Assembly (NCBI GenBank): GCA_029213145.1
Contig: JARGNK010000085.1
Location: 1-33,085 of the forward strand
Direction of reading: 5' to 3'
From: Rubripirellula sp.
GTDB lineage: Bacteria > Planctomycetota > Planctomycetia > Pirellulales > Pirellulaceae
Length of the DNA stretch: 33,085 bases
Shown: piece after piece, positions 30,801 to 31,700 of the stretch
How the letters are laid out: each line of letters opens with the position of its first letter
Numbering within the stretch: the stretch's first letter is position 1
The notes under the pieces: model-generated
Database searches by the model: none
Seen by the model: the letters and a program-made list of their open reading frames with translations, nothing else
Told to the model about the DNA's origin: nothing
Translations under genes and position numbers: made by a program

Positions 30801-31270
30801 AGTAGTTCATCGACGTCCTCGCCACCATCGAATGTCGTTATAAAACTTGATGCGGATGCGTCGATCAGCAGTGAGTCCTGATTCATGGACCCAGTGATCG
30901 TGACCGCAAAGGTATCGAGATTGCTCGCTTGGCTCGACTCAGAAGTCCAGGGAATCAAGACTTCATTTTCAACATCACGCAAGACCGGATGCCCACTCGT
31001 ATCATCCGCGACCAATTCGTAAGCAAATCCAGCTTCAAGCGCAGAGCCGTCGTATTCAAAGCTGTAATCTGACGCCAGCAACAGTCGAGGTTCCAGTTGT
31101 TCTGCGACGCCGAGGACGCGGCGAATGGTGTTCCCCTTGCTCCGGCGTTGCGTTTGAAAATCTGGTCGTCGAACACCATGCTCCGCAAGCGCGTTGAGCC
31201 AACGACAACGCCTCAATGCCATTCCATATAATTGACCGAGACGAGCGTTGCCGCGAGAAGTTCGAGCCAT
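569..31270 (-). CDS. Giant LEPR-xLL surface protein: LktA-like, propeller, PKD, RTX and dockerin modules (10,233 aa)
   Basis: One uninterrupted frame starts at ATG 31270 (GAAAGG lies 9 nt upstream) and ends at TAG 569-571. Approximate residue layout: 1-58 basic leader; 59-66 LEPRLLLA; 70-880 beta modules with GDD motifs and two ENLVGA motifs; 884-4757 LktA-like repeats; 4890-5240 filamentous-haemagglutinin-like stretch; 5240-5940 GDD modules; 5940-7570 propeller-like repeats with inserted domains; 7750-8760 PKD-type domains; 8780-10144 RTX-type repeats with a jelly-roll-like insert (9386-9600) and a dockerin (9778-9843); then a charged tail. Such architectures are known from planctomycete giant proteins annotated as leukotoxin LktA-family adhesins. 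The inferred role is a secreted or cell-surface adhesin or matrix scaffold stabilised by calcium. I see only four cysteines. No enzymatic motif was recognised. It stands alone, with no co-directional neighbour in view. The reading frame is certain; the biological role is inference. Confidence 0.96.
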   Translation of the reverse strand: MARTSRGNARLGQLYGMALRRCRWLNALAEHGVRRPDFQTQRRSKGNTIRRVLGVAEQLEPRLLLASDYSFEYDGSALEAGFAYELVADDTSGHPVLRDVENEVLIPWTSESSQASNLDTFAVTITGSMNQDSLLIDASASSFITTFDGGEDVDELLGPEIDNSWRITAEDVGSLNSTLMFASIENLVGAVGYTDSFVIEDGGSISGLITGSPEDADQISVVLQATVLPGEDEYRSLQYLETYDSENVEVIGNSTIVDDVTIAAYEGITNFDQLTIVLPDDGTNQQVILSDDTADRYEGWLRLASDASSPTFSPIDFSQPIGQLTLRFGAGDDTFSFAAGAPTPSLRLLVDAGEGSDTIVAPDLENRFSITGENEGVFNDLLKFTQVENLVGAGGFADTFTFEADGVLTGSLQGQSDINAADRIEVELNLSADPQTLERDVVSDSGVITRNGVPVATFAGIDDSSNVRILGTDFDDQIRVDGDSSGIALTGGNLEGSFGHISLDTPEGSLEILPGLGDDDVTIASPAMLIPITVDDFWGFSDRLTLEIAAGQESIDIGFQPDEEAGRETDGSIQLTSSMQEIQYRGIESSQNVVIVGTAMSETLQLSDLIPGRLQVTSEGASATFQPIRFDAPEGSITLDAAGGDDRISILADEVVAPLSIRGGADWDILDFGAGQSSVAQLVLDTTVEEVAGNVSIDRLVFETTAGPDDIQLTVPQDGQILLSSNDGGFQPLQIATPHESVSILSGAGDDSIDVAVDTFQPQLFLSGQGDDDRAIIRGGAFTNLIFDVEEIDNQADSFDNSTYTYSNELAELRRNAIGELLLVDGGNSHVIPEPTGSDNTLTFVGGSDDDQTIAIHALSTTYNLVVDGAAGRDIIRVEGPLQLQGKSLSLYGEDLSVAEGVTISTRHENADGQTIGDSGHLSFEAISGYDTVDLGFAGSFSSISANSGDVAISIGDQAKLVTNVDSDAYAAGSITLEAREDEKPIFPFWVQIAESAATIALSNASLLGGDIKLAATSISDTFFTGDGVVGATEVLFEKTVLANNIVFFAVSTSEATAAIYVEPGTTLAGDNVTIASRAKTTSDSEAVNSTLAFAYASSDPIARVLIDEDVSIQSNGDVLISSLVENTLESTAKSSVLGPTSSDSRGALTFAFGETNAETTTAINPGARIDAQGDVDIRSRIEKSNNVNSAAAAYDNGELGAAFVISLLEADSNVWMGGTIVAGGAVKLDSTIDTTRNDTAAKSGVGIGEGGKFFQPATSAVQDSANQAGSLWSSIFTRSKPEHSRSNAVTEFKGTAKKYGISGAIAFADHATSATAVVGDSGVIVASGSVSLSSLNVDFPETSAISIVASDTKTDFQRPNNARQNSLALAVNIGLFENIATTSVGSDQSVEVFGPEPRTISLDQGDGAIVNASGRIELNSQTFQPYDIQWFQFNEYDDIVDKVNSNGGIQNGFFNSYAQTQAKGTENAYGGSVNLFLVDNISKAFVDHDAHINEFVFDPKVNIDANHQGLAFGDLAQFQFGDEIVYDAVNVAALPNLISGNRYLITPVPSDPNLFRLADLAGNIILLDPLAVSQAGHSIRLAEPLAAQDVVVRASTETETANVSGVFGWDIRDLTSGGGRASQSGVGGAYLQTTFFNDVTAEIRGQSRVHSDTLTVRADTDFLDIAFSEAAGKGGQQGFAGSGSLITVDNTTIARIADGATVNVGSGLIEIPRELRPIFGDFNQSKFIDLADGIFEVPYQLADFVTEDVSGLSETIDVGEAWNTLQTGDQFIYAHTGGSPIGGLIEYDPYYVIIEKISFEGSQVDVVSNAIDLGADYELSTGDAITWTDETSGSNLSSVVYAVVDESQPNLLRLSASLEDATADEPVFLSLSAHPGSLEPHGRIQIAKTAADARNQQAISLDPTLASQEAEHYLLEPDGFSDAVIEVFPQALDSNGDRVVDAEDDVIGEVRDDSFVTNQSLLVMAYDNSVAVNGLGAFSKSGGTGFGLTIGVNVVSRDTQAYIGADHEQGDAASETAVDSIGNVTVAARNIGIGVASSIANSAAEASAEQVNQFNTRQRSSQGSSPTLPISESGNQIQSASDPRSGAAYAGVVGMALMTDDVKAYVRHSEKLNTADLNIVSGNQTILATLAISNSSAEGSTTGNFARSGSISYNEIDGETLAYLDSAANASTDNLQVKADQAGYIGSITVGVGKASDGPNSSAIAGSVSVNQIDHDVSAWIQDSVITIDGDASVEAIEKSLIASFAGGIGTVGKTAGASSKGIGVSLALNLMGQESDPTVTHATIERSSLLMSGGTLDVSASNAQPGSDPRIYALAVSYGGSEAMQGTAIGGTIGVNLIHHDTLAHLAEVNLVDLADDNPVNVHLNAYDNSGIVAVSGGWGSSNSGGGYGIAIGYNEVLSATTASIQESSEVDVSGSVTVEAENKSVIGAGSLGFASGSGVTGWRVAGSSSIAIISNSATASIADSTVNAVGLIKVMAVDTSYLVSGAGGVARGGSTAVGASIAYHRISNAAVAFINDSRVKSSSSDVQVLASSQPLLIGIGLAGSSGQSFGGAGALLVNSIANTVIASVSDSTVAAHRDVVVNAFESAALYAGALGVGLSSTGNGVGAAIAYNYVGGNFDLADPNVISANDGVDGMPSAEVSGVDTTSNVAALISDSEVTAETGRIAVLSGFRDPFELAEPGPLVERVEAFDPTVAVTVSGDLIRIPAHGFELGQRIFYDNGGQASIGGLEHDRSYFVIVVNADMIQLADSIEDVGAGIAVQLTSQGMGSGHGLTPVALGEAVSFTASDSILINNQIAYGESHGLTDLSRVVYDDGGSETIVGLENGETYWVIRVNAETIRLASSFTDAQQGNGLAVSGGSGDGHRLISEDAASTRVGLDPTVAVDTHVSLGSTLAFAADHDLNTGDAVVYRSGSSPDNAIGGLVDGETYFVIATDASRIRLAKTLVDTEAALPKEIVFTSMGVGDIHQLLVKRRAVEVGGETIDLPGPISGQMTTVTLAGAKGTTSSGAGALSINYIRSDVLAQIQTTDLADVPATAGTRVTVAYGDIQVNARDGSQINTGTGQLTSGGGASGGAAIGVTDVKNAVTASIAGAKVRSDDGDVEVVAREEARIINAAAGLVAGSGSWAVAGSVVANKIENTVDASITSNDHGPADVSAYQSVEVEAKDVASIAAYAGTIAAGGKFSVGAAIAVNEIRDSVVATIDGSVVIASQGDITVDAGFEEPEALPPGLDSQIAAFALSGGLSDDFVLAGSVAVNQIQNQVEATIVNIGDLNLDESRVSGAEIYAGGTLRVKARDASTSNSIAGVGSIGGKAGVGASVAYSFLGADSNEENEAGASGVRALIKNLSGTIIAAGIEVDAIYVGKIGNITLAGSTGGNFSLGAAVSINRIRMNMEAKVSGTGSIQAGAGGVQVSSDNDSEIQADAGAASLAAKSGGVGAAFGITHAENDIVVDNIAEVDGVAIVAEGDIVVDAESRESIRAFALAAAISLTGGASGSVSGAGADNLVQSTTKATIKNRRKQNSSEKSPIRSSAGSVLVNANDNAIIDATAIGASVAYVSGGLNVSFSLAVSSARNEIDSNVDAAIEAADVESFLDTRVQSNALIDDGLAGRDINAVAAAASIAISGGVGPSLAISGAGAEAINVVQGGATATVNQASITSGRDVHINALDQSTIDAEVIAVSVGALSIGAAVSENFIGFDREGDRVGLPIKASLVGSDVTALAGDLHQTARSVQDIGAVIGVGSIAASKGTGNAVSLGGAGYRAGNHVDVDIEAFIDGGSDANINVTDLSLSAADTSTITVYGGAGSLAASLAGSGAGVSVSIGVALAENMISNVVNAYLINTPDVQVAGELSVTASEEATVSAETVAVSLAVGVSASGLGVALSGAGANATNVISNQVHAYIANCVVTSAGNVSIDATSSATITSLVGAASAAGAGGAAGGAAGAIGVSLSRNLIGFNSYEDGTPLQSEVLAYVTSSALTSNTGTIDILAKATDRVTVDAFAGSVAIAGGAVAGSAAGAGVEVTNQLATKIEAYIRNSDITATDGDLIVHAISDSQILRANATGVAVALSLAPSGGALSIAASIIDNDIFNTVNAYAIGDASHQLTTGGKIDIKADAEHAKISNTAAVTASVSAGVVGASGGGVDLSNVVSNTIEAKIDQGLTIDAGGRLIVKANENASVTAESKGVSVSVSIGAAFGVSIVENVIDSSITANILDANVIDSAGVTVRANSIANIVKTRSLVVTAALLGVGSNEADAQIGTTVKADLLGSDIKSRGQVSVIANSDSDANAEGNGVTGGVIGVGVVDTDAVILGNTTASVGGHIQASGLLIRGTGTADATAETWAAVGGVGSSTVGVAVAINSATTDVAPSFKAIVAENAEVEVTGDIDIRTQASLGGSADTVGIDAGVVGVGSSVTEVALSPTVHGMIGDDARLDAGGMVTISADLARNDGDATATGSSGKFIGYTHTEATENVDVDVQALIGDRAVVVGLGGIEVTSAAGETDLETISELIVGAAFAGQDSQASEIINTTALTSLGSNARLFSLEHVSLDSNNAVNVTSTSDTLFGGLGSGSVAVSETTVNGFDAMPELAKTEVKSNAEIRAAVLNLTADVSQLLVDSNAFGGQYSAGGYIKTESDVDVDSNTLIEIADGTRLIADRIDIDTSHQGTAIDSFGKGTGFGIVLALNGIVRDDVVLNSKVRINEAAVLRGNEIDITAQASDSGDYVTQRLVDDSFGIDPYADTFELEFNATADIQVDGKLIHGAKNAVLAVAEDGTFTSREHVNAELDSDSGEIHLLNLDSGSSPWSISINAESGAAAIQGLKNGNNRSADQFDSYLDSQTSAVRFGAEAGTQGTDRFESVSVFNLSDRDVRVMDLDVLHTAYLQDPDISISAQEINGTMPELGVDFDGTTPVQMVNSGASGNIILAGLVNNPSGDTSISVDNGSVLSEHPEARVVTADLMLNAPAGQVGLAGAAIAADLQAGNSGQTAALEILAREGIRLDLVTANIPESIEVTSLLTELDDIELEFGGNLLQLLGPVQAGHHIALAGVEELVDGHSDGSDFVANSMSVTNSNEIAQSSNPLETYLEELDVEADGSVYATNSRGLRITTSGMNLGGDLSLDVMDAIQVDGEIQAGGTVVISAQGAIEIAPSQNVVSGGDLILIAADTSISEIDAILLGDDVTLQSNTADVSLYSGDDFPLNATHRLITGNTGTLTVTLDYGNADNGVGASFGIERTSGIWTGQTTLPIAAEAVIQAADLRIVGNSDSEQLIIPDLFLPVTFEAAGGDDSVDATLLQSLSSETRLININVESIDFLHAPESIRVFDWTLDTNPATLDLPGIGTGFDSMHLSEGGIRILENLHNNPVQFASLGLNYRFSDAVDLLSVLALEQSMQIDLQGGDDHVSVGGLRDGAPISPAEIKQALSLIGGVGFDTFELREEQLTDAIVPIGRLGSKNADTGVVNAYGSSEFSLLAEGQEIEFKSFDEVVINLGVTDSIFDINDTLLPTVVNAGSGDDVVNVRNLSSPTILNLEGGDDTVNIQGGGELLTIDGGGSVRSIDLPDGGDRIILGATRGFDANSVNVLDGVNAIKLRGTGWQTGQELKFTTDGIAPIGLQNGSLYYAVTFGRDIIRLAETREQAFAAAPNNENDENLIAIGDGGQGQHQLTLTVNGVERWPVMTGSLAGSGSDPRLFFNQPGSASNDPLNEVAYADIEKMNVLLGLGDDSFSINYVLPELDVELRGGPGDDEFVLYTIGNEAVVRGDSGVDDSLRVVVAGNPAPDQFADLQISAGIERFVVDNDGNPSRVDWLVSQGKLYFEDGAADAVTLGSDLATFTYDASSIANTAASQSILAVGDRVRLTTDGTLPAPLNASQFYVIKAVSGDTFQITNPLDDTVYQFDSAGSGSFKLHRVAFLAGLEGASRSDVLAGIAGDGKVVDTLTVMSPLSTTVDVDQNNLRIIDGSVVLEHETSLSRNSFPASRVDGLLGVQSVVATQNFPFVFAAGTDEDKIAMFVRQPDADRPDQSLLKWTGAFGMQQGVPVTPSKLVLSPDDAYLYVVGESAIAVYGITAAVNQADGRVTPELTLVQRLDNDAVQSMDKSANLQLTFNHPTDLLITSSGEEAYVTDKGVAAGLDSDDGVIRFQRDVLTGKFVRANQKLDRDNSFGASLNVGHEIIDREFSDAGLQSGSVTWLDEVLTESVSSVGVFSVYASEGSIGGTITPILLKPTTDDDGTAPEQIEFQEVARGATRTIEYVGTNRFDFDWEFGSGIGQGLYFGWVAEGVGIPNSIGTSSNTFLGTLDTNGLATTTSLATGVAFSVSAEFKRDEPLGLSDPQTLVLAPDGRRLFTGDALGSLASWERSSSNNDFQLVTAPNFELIESKPATEGQERGVDISFTDAGSRTLRIEGGDKTRCSPASAVDYAGDSKVYLGYECTYATEIGEIQFASTLYFGERSYSLPKVAVNDFDSLTEALALEIEFPTTVATNGEYVLVGAPSSDRDASNRLSDDQAGAVLVYRVVDDALVPVTRSLPVTQASVPIALLQSTTANNGVTRFGSTIAMDGNRAVISYEKSGRAFVQVWDLVDDRWTAQQDINLGTVPVNQDFSYVENALISLDLDRDTFVAGIGGKNVQIWRNNSGVWQRISNFPANPVSVTIDGDNASFVDNQNFDYELHFLREETEGWVDQQQTAIELGNYDWIVAGYDNDPYLVKVSFDKFSITSGTGEIGTEDYYLSIGGTRTTGFFRPTFYFPGNKTWTVHDGTESGAASIKFDLYEDDSSELFGGADDYIGSVTVYEDQLGQYETDALTGSGARAFLTYTVERVGVYGSDYFSLIDIADSAGNLVGVNVGDGIDVFQELHRQSELFSDSDLASSLNNAISDLAISADGTTLVATNAAGRVYAWNNQAGASLAGTPSQTLTDGPDGDLLGVNSVHFSGDDTFLYVASKDADAVTVYERDAVNQTLIRRSDVTVSGAAQSAEEGLFDAKQFVVSAASGDSALVSYSVDASGALQFQQGRSAESLSGLGDGDPVGTVTGVQSLIANPVHDDVMYMVAPEDDVLYVLTTSISQSGKQMTSVVQLLQDGIVGASGTTDSDLLGAKGLSASPDGDFVYVAASAAKHANDAGKGRIAVYRRISVEGIEGAAVNGLRYVEGADTGIFDSIGQSSDSVVSMAVDATQVYVSGPAGLDVFDRDQQSGSLTWLQTLSGISAADMILSEDGLRLFAVLPAAKDAQGMVTDSGRLVVLGRQADGRLAETEIAGYELGLSDPRSVSFSPRDELSSIDAERFVYVASTGNNAIAVFDELGAESDIAIDGNLQRLQVVREGVGGVRGLQGVREIALSAAIEDSVLRLSADQVSLSSGIYNVPAHGLLTGQKVSVFAAEAGNVIQDGSALSNQVDTDYYVRKLDSNRFELALTKVESQSGSSLVIVATDDSSELRLHTRIQAGAFLYALGYDANSISVFARDLDPASDSLGQLRFLQVIRNRVGNASGLSNDGLFQPNSIVVPTINTANVFVGSSFDPLTDQAAGGFVGLHNNADDSPVIAPIQVDLSFGSMAALNVITGFGDDYVTVFESPNQAAPTDTTTTENAIPIVVQTGEGDDSLTLNNVIGAITADLGEGQDALILRSTVAGLADGSTNANIDTGPGSDLIVIEAVGPNVIVNVNSNTSPGDVAEIDLAGIDPTSTVTVGVALGDSAKIKGNVVEQQHSADKKQFKADVSLPGYHVQLVDSFQQQDTESILPDDIVIGDPVVADAAGSTKNLAEGGTLRLDASNSQFSDNALLASQVELSRQYAWDLNGDGQFTELVTEQSVLNLPWVDVVDYGFSQSDVVGTLSKNIPLRVTRFIQDETGVIEYFSDVNHELTVSDTPPTLIVTADSSTVMSLSGLPYSIGLDAYDPGNDHIDSWTVSWGDGEQSVFGSDPYPSHFYQTPGTYSLLISAVDDEGNTVQAAPFDVTVVFDASSVNAGPDYQIDEGKGVVLSGVAFGQVDADSFTWSVNQQVVPQQGDAIQLSWDDLGGYGIADDGVFDVQLEVTYNQGSDLVTSALGSLTVVNIAPTGLFGSNGPIDQGDLASVRFENVIDPVDTLFSFSYDFGDGQGFVDGSQVQSLPESLYRIAGEYPISGRVYDAPNRGGDYTEYQTTLVVRDVPVELRTENDQRFVIVNEGSEASLNGSFENPGGAAVTLTSSIGDLVADQGGNGNWQWTYTPADGVNETQLVDVIAVDRDGTTTVFTFELLVANVGPLASFADVSIVEGGTAIVRLANLTDPSVADQESGFEYAFNFGDGNGFIAGQTTQVSPTEISVQVPAELTVNDGVVRVIARVTDKDGGISYFDTRVVVENAVPSLTSFSATETIDENGVVTVSGSFTDAGVKDTHQVLVQWGDGTAVGADVDPITRTFTATHVYRDNPITPTATALGDFTINVQLTDTEGAVVEQSVNVQVRNLAPTLTPLSVISETNEGTSVVLSGQLSDLGADDSHILTIQWGDGQSETLRRGGRHLVDLTSPLLDFSGVQYSTASLADSTEWDFVFDQGVRIDSLDLIHNDQLGGSYQLYDSSGQLIDALPVPAPGDDLVQRVFIDAGADQNGVNLLPPIGRLVLRLPSESFPTQIDFVDLNVDRSFIVEHTYLDDRTGETIEPYEIIVSAVDDDGAEAQVETTLIVKNVLPMIDSLSNSAEIPGQVVPPNTTVTLTGAFTDPGVLDAHTLMIDWGDGTPPETQRLNENVTPDYSIAVEDYEVDRDFAYEHDYGQPGVFEITVTLMDDDSSVVSSGNTTAFFSGISVYDGVLYVIGTPADNFVRITESDSDPSVTSGKSITVEADFPLGYEAGFEFAGSPAASDRLPYVFDAADVESIYLRMIGDDDHDVVQWIGGENDDRYIVTDETVFARDRSALLFPEELERLQIDGGQGGDEFTVFSSHPHTTVDLYGGADSDTFSLGGDAGSTVVDGVAQAPKSGPHQLEGIQGSLLVDGGSLVLLRSSTEGIAPPVADDSTMISVDTLSINDRDDATANVGTLTETGLTGFGMADGVGYQGFENLELSLGSGGNTMDVESTMTREGYRVVTVVNSGSGGDDITVDLQAGSDGFFAINAEAGNDTIDTSTSTLPVVVFGGANNDTITTGLTSDIVFGDLGIVDYRDTNGMLITRLGISPEQRSLIEVPRDQTDGMAYLVAELRTHNPEVGGNDVIVTGNGNDIVLAGPADDVVVAGGIDFASDYVLGDNGVFHFSATGTIAEISSLDSVFGGDDLIATGLGTDFVIAGGEDNDVDTSNDIVLAGAGRNADDLNETLQILEGRRFGELHDGDAASDYVVGDHGYMRFDENGDLVELKSTHQEAGGNDVLVGGNGVDVLLGGAGDDVVIAGGADQARDITFGDNGRMTFGGSEGFEPGEESATLSVNFLGKADDSQVTGVAGAEPASTAGWNNLAGGGGATFGDDHDERLIFDDGSMAAGVGLTWGRDLDSNSKNKSLSEGKHSGIAASENQDDRLFEGFLYQDTKHTVGVDVTGLASHFTDYDVYVYLDLEDKKSQKRSSVRRISDGTTTFYLDDPRGNSFVGEFRQVTSSSPEHPQVGNYVVFSGVVGDEFSIRIDDEGGTGANKPGITALQIVGRTLPVDRIETTSPAIGGDDLILTGDGSDIAFGGSGSDVISSSPPEHDRRLNDDIVLGDHGRATLVSWDVRHVTTEAVVGISELRFDDVIVTGGGNDLVIGGDGRDVVHTGERGMFDSTDRQRLQEQFPDRGTLSTSTSAELISWAGQSEISSSSDWEFASISQSESTFSSSGTDTSNSYDTNGDGEVTPADLLMIINSLGSSSTHSGTSEPHDDGRSGNPLDANRDNRITALDALLLINYFSAWQSQGSSDHDRVIGDQGSAHLIAGEVREIRSADAAAVDDQTQADWIVTGNGEDIVTGGNGGDYLHGGSGDDWLMGDHAAIQIWNSQVSGYQFLESSIGGADVLQGGGGDDSLFGQFGNDRYLFSGNQLGTDSLVEAGDEEAAFNDLHDLLDLSQFGGEVSLDLSKTKNQSSPRHSEVHIFLDVVLSSDSAFEDVIGGVHDDKITGNNRDNLIFGGEGDDDLTGALGQDTLWGGDGKDKLDGGRDSDILLGGAGDDNIKGGSQDGSNDVLSGGAGDDELQGGNGMDVLIGGQGKDKAKGKSKRGWGDLMVTGSTLYDDDVQKLAQLREIWTSADDYQDVIDQLTNGLLQQDNLSGDGEKDDFSGYDKAVDLFFAETQIDKLKGDKGDTKIDL
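1742..1939 (-). other. Dockerin type I-like domain
   Basis: Residues 9778-9843 contain two calcium loops followed by helices: YDTNGDGEVTPADLLMIINS and LDANRDNRITALDALLLIN. The spacer between them is lengthened by a serine/histidine/aspartate-rich stretch. Dockerins bind cohesin modules on other proteins. Planctomycete giant proteins often carry one next to RTX repeats. No cohesin is encoded in this window. Confidence 0.88.
2470..3113 (-). other. Jelly-roll-like domain embedded in the RTX block
   Basis: About residues 9386-9600. It opens with SVNFLG, has AGWNNL about 25 residues later, a DVYVYLDLED strand in the middle, and ends near GITALQIVG. This order resembles a lectin-like/carbohydrate-binding beta-sandwich seen in planctomycete and verrucomicrobial exported proteins. 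It separates RTX units four and five. Ligand binding is not shown by the sequence. Confidence 0.5.
4950..8030 (-). repeat. Array of about eight PKD-type domains
   Basis: About residues 7750-8770. Six domains show the PKD hallmark W/F-G-D-G: near 7541-7562 (SWGDG), 6978-7013 (DFGDG), 6411-6450 (NFGDG), 6114-6150 (QWGDG), 5805-5845 (QWGDG) and 5140-5168 (DWGDG). Two more are degenerate, one carrying YAWDLNGDGQF (7870-7910). Typical partners such as H-x-Y and V-D-D-D/E-G are present. PKD domains are extracellular beta-sandwiches used as spacers or for protein and polysaccharide binding. Confidence 0.85.
8560..13440 (-). other. Propeller-like repeat block with inserted beta domains
   Basis: About residues 5940-7570. 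Repeated motifs of the type L-S-x-D-x-x-x-L/V-Y-V-x-G/A followed by I-A-V-Y/F-x-R match the blade signature of lactonase/YVTN beta-propellers (for example LSPDDAYLYVVG, FSGDDTFLYVAS, DGDFVYVAAS, AERFVYVAST). One stretch near 11690-11830 resembles FG-GAP repeats (VLVGAPSSD). The blades are interrupted near 12300-12680, near 11940-12060 (the only close cysteine pair) and at 10800-11190 (C2-like). The block is therefore more likely two propellers, or one heavily split propeller, than a single seven-blade fold. Confidence 0.65.
10800..11190 (-). other. C2-like calcium-binding domain inserted in the propeller block
   Basis: About residues 6694-6824. The order DPYLVKVSF, then a hydrophobic F-Y-F-P strand and W-x-V-H-D, then FDLYEDDSS and finally ADDYIGSVTV follows the layout of C2 domains: a dPY strand, an acidic D-x-D loop and a DDfIG strand. 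The stretch looks more A+T-rich than flanking coding sequence. The fold is inferred from pattern only. Confidence 0.45.
17000..28620 (-). repeat. LktA-like repeat array of the giant protein
   Basis: About residues 884-4757. The segment cycles through a strand ending in V-x-V-x-A, an alanine/glycine/serine-rich stretch of small residues, then N-x-I-x-N-x-V-x-A-x-I and a D-S step. The approximate period is 60-100 residues. This is the pattern of the leukotoxin LktA-type filamentous adhesin repeats, expected to form a long right-handed beta-helix or fibre. Copies are strongly diverged at the protein level, so the array is not a recent nucleotide tandem duplication. Some copies carry a longer insert beginning N-x-I-G-F. 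Copies were not counted; length divided by period suggests roughly forty to sixty. Confidence 0.75.
22340..23210 (-). repeat. Tandem triplet of an unnamed HGF...GGLE-G-TYFVI...LA module
   Basis: About residues 2688-2977, inside the LktA-like array. Three consecutive units of about 95 residues each contain H-G-F/L or H-D-L, a YD/YR step, G-G-L or V-G-L, then TYFVI, TYWVI or SYFVI, then an I-x-L-A strand and a GxGDxH/GSGHxL ending. The copies are close enough to align by eye but clearly diverged. Single related copies occur elsewhere in the same protein (near 26570-26755, 25600-25990, 14260-14540, 13540-13715 and 8950-9200). No named domain is known to me. Confidence 0.7.
28990..30730 (-). repeat. 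N-terminal beta modules with F-x-P-I and GDD motifs
   Basis: Within the giant protein (about residues 180-760), four segments share a pattern of an aromatic/P-I strand, then P-x-x-S-I/L-x-L, then a glycine-rich turn ending in GDD. They lie near 30262-30350, 29700-29800, 29320-29412 and 29005-29095. Two related spacers carry the motif ENLVGA followed by a D-x-F strand (near 30696-30719 and 30091-30115). They look like diverged copies of one beta-rich module. I do not recognise a named domain. Confidence 0.6.
31073..31270 (-). other. Basic N-terminal leader ending in LEPRLLLA sorting-type motif
   Basis: Residues 1-66 hold thirteen arginines and only four acidic residues. They end in EQLEPRLLLA (motif at residues 59-66). 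LEPR-xLL is a recognised N-terminal signature of large planctomycete exported proteins and is presumed to act in export or anchoring. No ordinary long hydrophobic signal-peptide core is visible before it; the only apolar stretches are short. An alternative start at Met17 (31222) has no ribosome binding site, so the first ATG is preferred. Confidence 0.8.
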
Positions 31271-31279
31271 TGAGCACTA

Positions 31280-31285
31280 CCTTTC
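31280..31285 (-). promoter_or_regulatory. Ribosome binding site of the giant gene
   Basis: Read on the minus strand the bases are GAAAGG, followed by 9 nt and then ATG at 31270. This is the only good Shine-Dalgarno match near the N terminus and supports the chosen start. No convincing -35/-10 pair was found upstream; TTGAAA at 31382-31387 (minus strand) is a weak -35 candidate only. Confidence 0.6.
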
Positions 31286-31527
31286 AATGTTCCGAAGTAT
31301 CGTGCATCAAAACAACACTTTCGGCAGAGATTGAGAACCGAGAAAGCCTGAGTCTCATGAGAAAATTTGGTGGGGTGCTAGTTTCAATCGTCTTAACAAA
31401 GAAAAGGTCGACTCGCCCAGCAAAGCAAGAAACACCATTCCGACCACGGCTGATCATCCAGTCAAAATTCAGTGGTCGTGCCCTGTGTTAAGCACCCGCT
31501 CAACCAGAGGACACTAAGCTGAGACGG
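31286..31527. other. Upstream region of the giant gene
   Basis: It holds the presumed promoter of the giant gene (minus strand) but no clear sigma-70 pair. A plus-strand frame (31216-31491) overlaps the start of the giant gene, has no family resemblance and no good ribosome binding site, and was not accepted. GTGCATC occurs at 31302-31308 and again at 31572-31578. Confidence 0.4.
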
Positions 31528-31579
31528 CGATGCACCTGAGAAATATCGGGGGGGGAGGCGGGGTGGGGGAAGTGCATCG
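31528..31579 (+). repeat. G-quadruplex-like tract inside an 8-bp inverted repeat
   Basis: CGATGCAC (31528-31535) pairs with GTGCATCG (31572-31579). The 36-nt loop contains a run of eight G (31548-31555), then A-GG-C, four G (31560-31563), T, and five G (31565-31569). This satisfies the usual four-run G-quadruplex pattern on the plus strand. It lies about 260 bases upstream of the giant gene start and 30 bases from the IS left end. Confidence 0.55.
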
Positions 31580-31608
31580 TAGCGCAGTATATTCATGTCG
31601 CTACCTAA

Positions 31609-31625
31609 GCGCCTATCCGAAAACC
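31609..31625 (+). repeat. Left terminal inverted repeat of the IS
   Basis: It reads GCGCCTATCCGAAAACC and matches the reverse complement of 32517-32533 except at position 2 (C against A). It is flanked on the outside by TAA (31606-31608). Confidence 0.88.
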
Positions 31626-31700
31626 ATTCAGTCTTGAAAAAAGTGAACCAACCTTGGCATTGAGAGTTTGCACACTTTCACAAGCCAAGGAGGGTTCACC

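Noticed and set aside
31382..31410. Sigma-70 promoter for the giant gene (TTGAAA as -35)
   Set aside because: No acceptable -10 box lies at 16-18 bp spacing, so it was kept only as a weak candidate and not listed.
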